NCBI GenBank assembly: GCA_019614645.1
Contig: JABWDB010000005.1
Coordinates: 13,567,001 to 13,631,000 of the forward strand
Length of the DNA stretch: 64,000 nucleotides
Direction: 5' to 3'
Source: Stratiolaelaps scimitus
Taxonomy: Eukaryota > Arthropoda > Arachnida > Mesostigmata > Laelapidae
The number at the start of each line of letters is the position of its first letter. The stretch's first letter is position 1. The notes below the pieces were generated by a model. That model saw nothing but the letters and a program-made list of their open reading frames with translations. It made no database searches and was not told the DNA's origin. Position numbers and translations under genes: made by a program. This document shows positions 60,745-64,000 of this stretch, piece after piece.

Positions 60745-63735
60745 TATTGAATTACCTGAAAGAGTCTTGTCGTTGTTGCGTGTTCTATCCAATTTGCTAT
60801 AATAGTTTGTCGTTCTGTTGTATTTAGAATAATATTACACTTGCTATATTTAATCACTCACGTTGCGTCACGTATGTGTCATGGCCACGTGTACACGTAG
60901 GGGCCCCGACTATTCTACAGCCAGAGACTTTAGAGCCGTGATGTTATTCGTCGTAGTCTGTGATCTCTTTGTGTTTATCCCCATAACAATGGCAGATTGT
61001 TACCTCTTCACAGTCATTCATCATTGAAGATTTTAGCTCGCTTTGCCTTCTTATCTACATTTAAAAAAAGACCCTCAGTGAGATAACAACATGGCTTTAA
61101 TATGCCCACCACCAGCGGAGTCAGTTCGGGCTACCCATAACACTGATCATGTGGAATCGCGTTGCAAGTGTCGTTCAACAAGGAAAGCTGAAATAGTTAC
61201 CAAGCTGTCATTCAATTTCGAATCGTAACGATTGCGTATTAATGTCTATTCTCTCAGGGTTGAGCATACCTATTTGCTGGGCCTGATTTCAGTTTTTATT
61301 AGCTGTGCGAGCTTGAGAGCCGCTACGATCAGCCCCCGGCTGCTACACTTACGGTTCTGCTATTCTTTAACATAAGGTGAAGCTGTCTCATTGCAAAAAA
61401 CTCGAAGGGTGGCTAACGTTTGATCTGTATGGCCCTAGGAATTATGTTCCGAAAATAAGAGTCGATTTCTACCTCAGCTTGTAGGAGAGCATACTCTAGA
61501 TCCCTACAAAACGATGAAGGTGTAACCAGGTGGCGACCTCGGAGGCTGCGACAATAGAAAAATTGGGAGATTATAATTATAATTATTATTATTATTATTA
61601 CTGATGTTATTAACAGCTGCTAAGCATTATGCACACGACATGGTCTATCTCACCGGTACATTTATTCGTTAGCTTGTATGAAAATTGATGTTCGTCTCGT
61701 TTGCAGTAACAGAATATAAATTATCCTTCGTTCAACCATCATCAGATCATGCCCATCAGCAACCTATCGGCATCGGCCATTGTCGCGTTTGCGTTTGCCA
61801 TTGTGCCACTTCATCGAATCCAACGATCCGAAGTGTCGTGCTGATGTATATATTCCCATGTGAACACACATCATTCACAGGTTACACAACGAGGTGGAAA
61901 ACGACGCCCCCGTTTCGACTGGTTGTGTTTTTTTTTGCGAACGCGAGAACGCCTCTGAATCCACTCACCACACCCGGTGCCAGCTTCATCCAAGGAGAAA
62001 GAAGTGATGTTTTCTTCTTATTTTTAATAATAATAATGAGATTATGTTGTCCGTACTCGCTGTAGTGTTGCGGCAACAATATTGTGCGCAGCATGCACAT
62101 CCATGGAGGTGCCACTGCCACCAATGAGTGTACACAATTACATTTCGTCTCTGTTGTACTCGTCGAGACGAGGCGGGACGAACGGCACGCTCGAACAGCG
62201 ACCGAAAACGCCTACCCATCCCAATACCGATATCACACGTTCACCGCCCGGTCGCATCTTCGTTGCGACTCCTAGGCCGCGTTGCTGCTGCTGCTGCATC
62301 GAGCAACCGCTCCGGCCACGAGCGTTGTTGCTGCGAGATAACACAACGCCGGTTCCCATCTGATTTTTGAATTGCGCCGCTGTAACTGTGTGTAATTCCG
62401 ATTCAGCTGTGCTGTTCCGTTAGCTCGAGGCGGAGGCGGGAGTTTGTGTTTCCTGTTCCTCTAGGTTTATGTCCTTCTCTCAATTTCTCTCTCTCTCCCT
62501 CTCCCTCTCTCTGTCTCTCTCTCTCCCTGCAGTTCACCTTGAATCATAGCGCACCTTCGTTTATTCTACTTTTCCTCTATCTTGTTCCTCGGTACGTTGA
62601 TTCATTCTGTCAATTCGTGGCAGCGATAGTTGTTATCGTAGCCGTCATAGTTATGCCCCGTTCATACTAAAATTATTACTTCCCGTTGTTTCTCATTCAT
62701 TCTATTCACGTCCGTCGCTGCTGCTGCTGCTGCCTGAATTATTTGCAGCATGTGTCTCTGTGTGTGTGGGAGGGGGGGCTGTTCCCTACACACTCTTCTA
62801 AAGATTCTCGTGCCGTTGATGCTGAGCGTATTGCGGCTGCTGTGCTGAGGCCTGACTTGCTGTTGTTGTCGTCGCTGCCGCCGCCGCCGCCGCCATCGCT
62901 GGAAAGAGAAGGCCAGTGCTGTGTTGTGGGGCAACGTGTGATGTCCCTCGGGGCCCGGACGAGTGATCGGTGCTGAAACAACAACGCACACAGACACCCA
63001 CAACACAGCACCGATATAATAATTACAGCCGCATCACACACAGAGCCTATGACAACGACAATGATGACGATAATGTATTATTAAAAGCCTATTATTAAAA
63101 GCTATACAACAGTTAAGGTGGTACGATTAAGAGAAATGCGTAGCCCTATTGCTCGTTCTAGATAGCATCTCTCATGCTCTCTCTCTGTTCCGTTTTAGAG
63201 AATCGCAGCACGGCTGAACGGCGACGGCAAGACCAAGCAATTACCATAACAATGATCAATATCACAAAGAGTGTCGTTGCGGCAGCAGTAGCAGCGCTGG
63301 TGGGAAGGGTTGCGTGCAACCACCTCGAGACAGCACGAATGTATGCGGTTTTGCCTATATATATATATATATATATATATATAATGGTTTGTAGAAATAT
63401 GTATGCGTGTCGTGCCAAAATAGCTATACGATAAATAATTCTCGAATGCAGGTCTAAAGCCTATTCCGATATTCCAATGTCTGGCGGTCGGCAGAACAAC
63501 AGCAATCGTAGTCCGACTTTGGAGCCGGAAATTGCACAAACCTTAATAATAATTTAGCCCTAGGTTAGTGACCAATTGTACCCTTCATCTTACCATGACA
63601 CCAACCATTGCTCCTCCTTCTGGAGCAAAGGTAATCTATCACCTGTATTAGTGATACCGTCGTCGAATGGGTGGATAAAAGAAAAGATACCAACTACTAA
63701 ACAACACAATTTTTTTATGTCCAACTCAGACACAT

Positions 63736-63785
63736 GATTATTATTATTATTATTAAAATTATGATTATTATTATTATTACTATTA
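63736..63785. repeat. (ATT)n trinucleotide tract
   Basis: Two ATT runs are separated by an AAAATTATG interruption. Similar shorter AAT/ATT tracts occur at about 14138-14157, 44316-44339, 48453-48470 and 61578-61600. Confidence 0.85.
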
Positions 63786-64000
63786 TAGTACTGTACATAA
63801 CTATTTTTCATCGTCGTTATTGTCATACACTCGATTTGGGGTGGGAGGGAGGGATTGGGGCGTGTGTGTGTGATCATATTCTAGTGCGGCTCACTTTACC
63901 AACACACTCTACCGCAGATTTTGCAGATACGAATACAATTCAAACAGCATCAACAAGCGACGATATCGAGTCAGCTAGACTATAGGACAACTTCACAGGG

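Larger units (their letters stand above)
57936..64000. other. intergenic or unrecognised, repeat-rich
   Basis: TA tracts (about 59279-59304, 59862-59879, 60662-60740, 63356-63383), ATT tracts, a C10 run near 58754, a CT-rich stretch at about 62483-62528 and a moderately GC-rich part at about 62080-62990 with CTG/CCG triplets. Several frames of 100-143 codons exist (for example 59844-60275 and 61685-62065), but they begin in TA repeats or lack any recognisable feature. No gene is called. Confidence 0.35.

Noticed and set aside
1..64000. Prokaryotic features, CRISPR array, insertion sequence or viral genes
   Set aside because: No spaced direct-repeat array, transposase, integrase or capsid-like frame was recognised on either strand.

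Overview
This is eukaryotic, almost certainly metazoan and probably arthropod, DNA. It has no operon layout or ribosome binding sites. It carries consensus GT/AG splice signals, an intron-containing nuclear tRNA-Tyr, T-run Pol III terminators on both tRNAs, and very many microsatellites. A parasitiform mite or other arachnid is a guess I cannot confirm from one window. Most open reading frames here are chance openings in GC-rich or simple-sequence DNA and are not annotated.

The best protein-coding find is a split gene on the minus strand. A first coding exon (53407-53662) encodes a signal peptide followed by a Ser/Thr/Asn-rich segment with one cysteine, and ends at a consensus GTGAGT donor. 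A phase-matched second exon (17057-17209) encodes an L-C-G-G-Q-V-S-C-C-P motif and an amphipathic helical stretch. I read the pair as the N-terminus of a glypican of the dally / GPC3-GPC5 class, a GPI-anchored heparan sulfate proteoglycan core protein. Intron 1 would then be about 36.2 kb and fills most of the window. The rest of the core protein, including the Cys-rich signature region, is not in the window and should lie to the left of base 1. A phase-compatible partial exon at 1-108 may be exon 3. The GC-rich block at about 53.7-55.1 kb lies immediately 5' of the gene and is its likely promoter/5' UTR region; it holds an Inr-like site and a possible non-coding first exon.

Upstream of that gene lie two solid minus-strand tRNA genes: tRNA-Asp(GTC) at 57456-57527, and tRNA-Tyr(GTA) with a 17-nt intron at 57846-57935. 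Each is followed by a T-run terminator. The rest of 55.1-64 kb is AT-rich repeat DNA with a few GC-rich islands.

Within and left of the big intron are several weaker candidates. One is a frame-shifted coding-like stretch followed by AATAAA at 41.1-41.7 kb. Others are exon-like segments at 5.2, 6.5 and 7.2 kb, two of which look spliceable on either strand, and isolated exon-like pieces at 2.9, 8.3, 22.5 and 50.3 kb. Structural features include a dispersed repeat of about 45-65 bp present in five copies, a long hairpin 117 bp upstream of glypican exon 2, other perfect inverted repeats, GGG-run tracts, and more than 20 (TA)n tracts. I saw no CRISPR, prokaryotic or clearly viral element.
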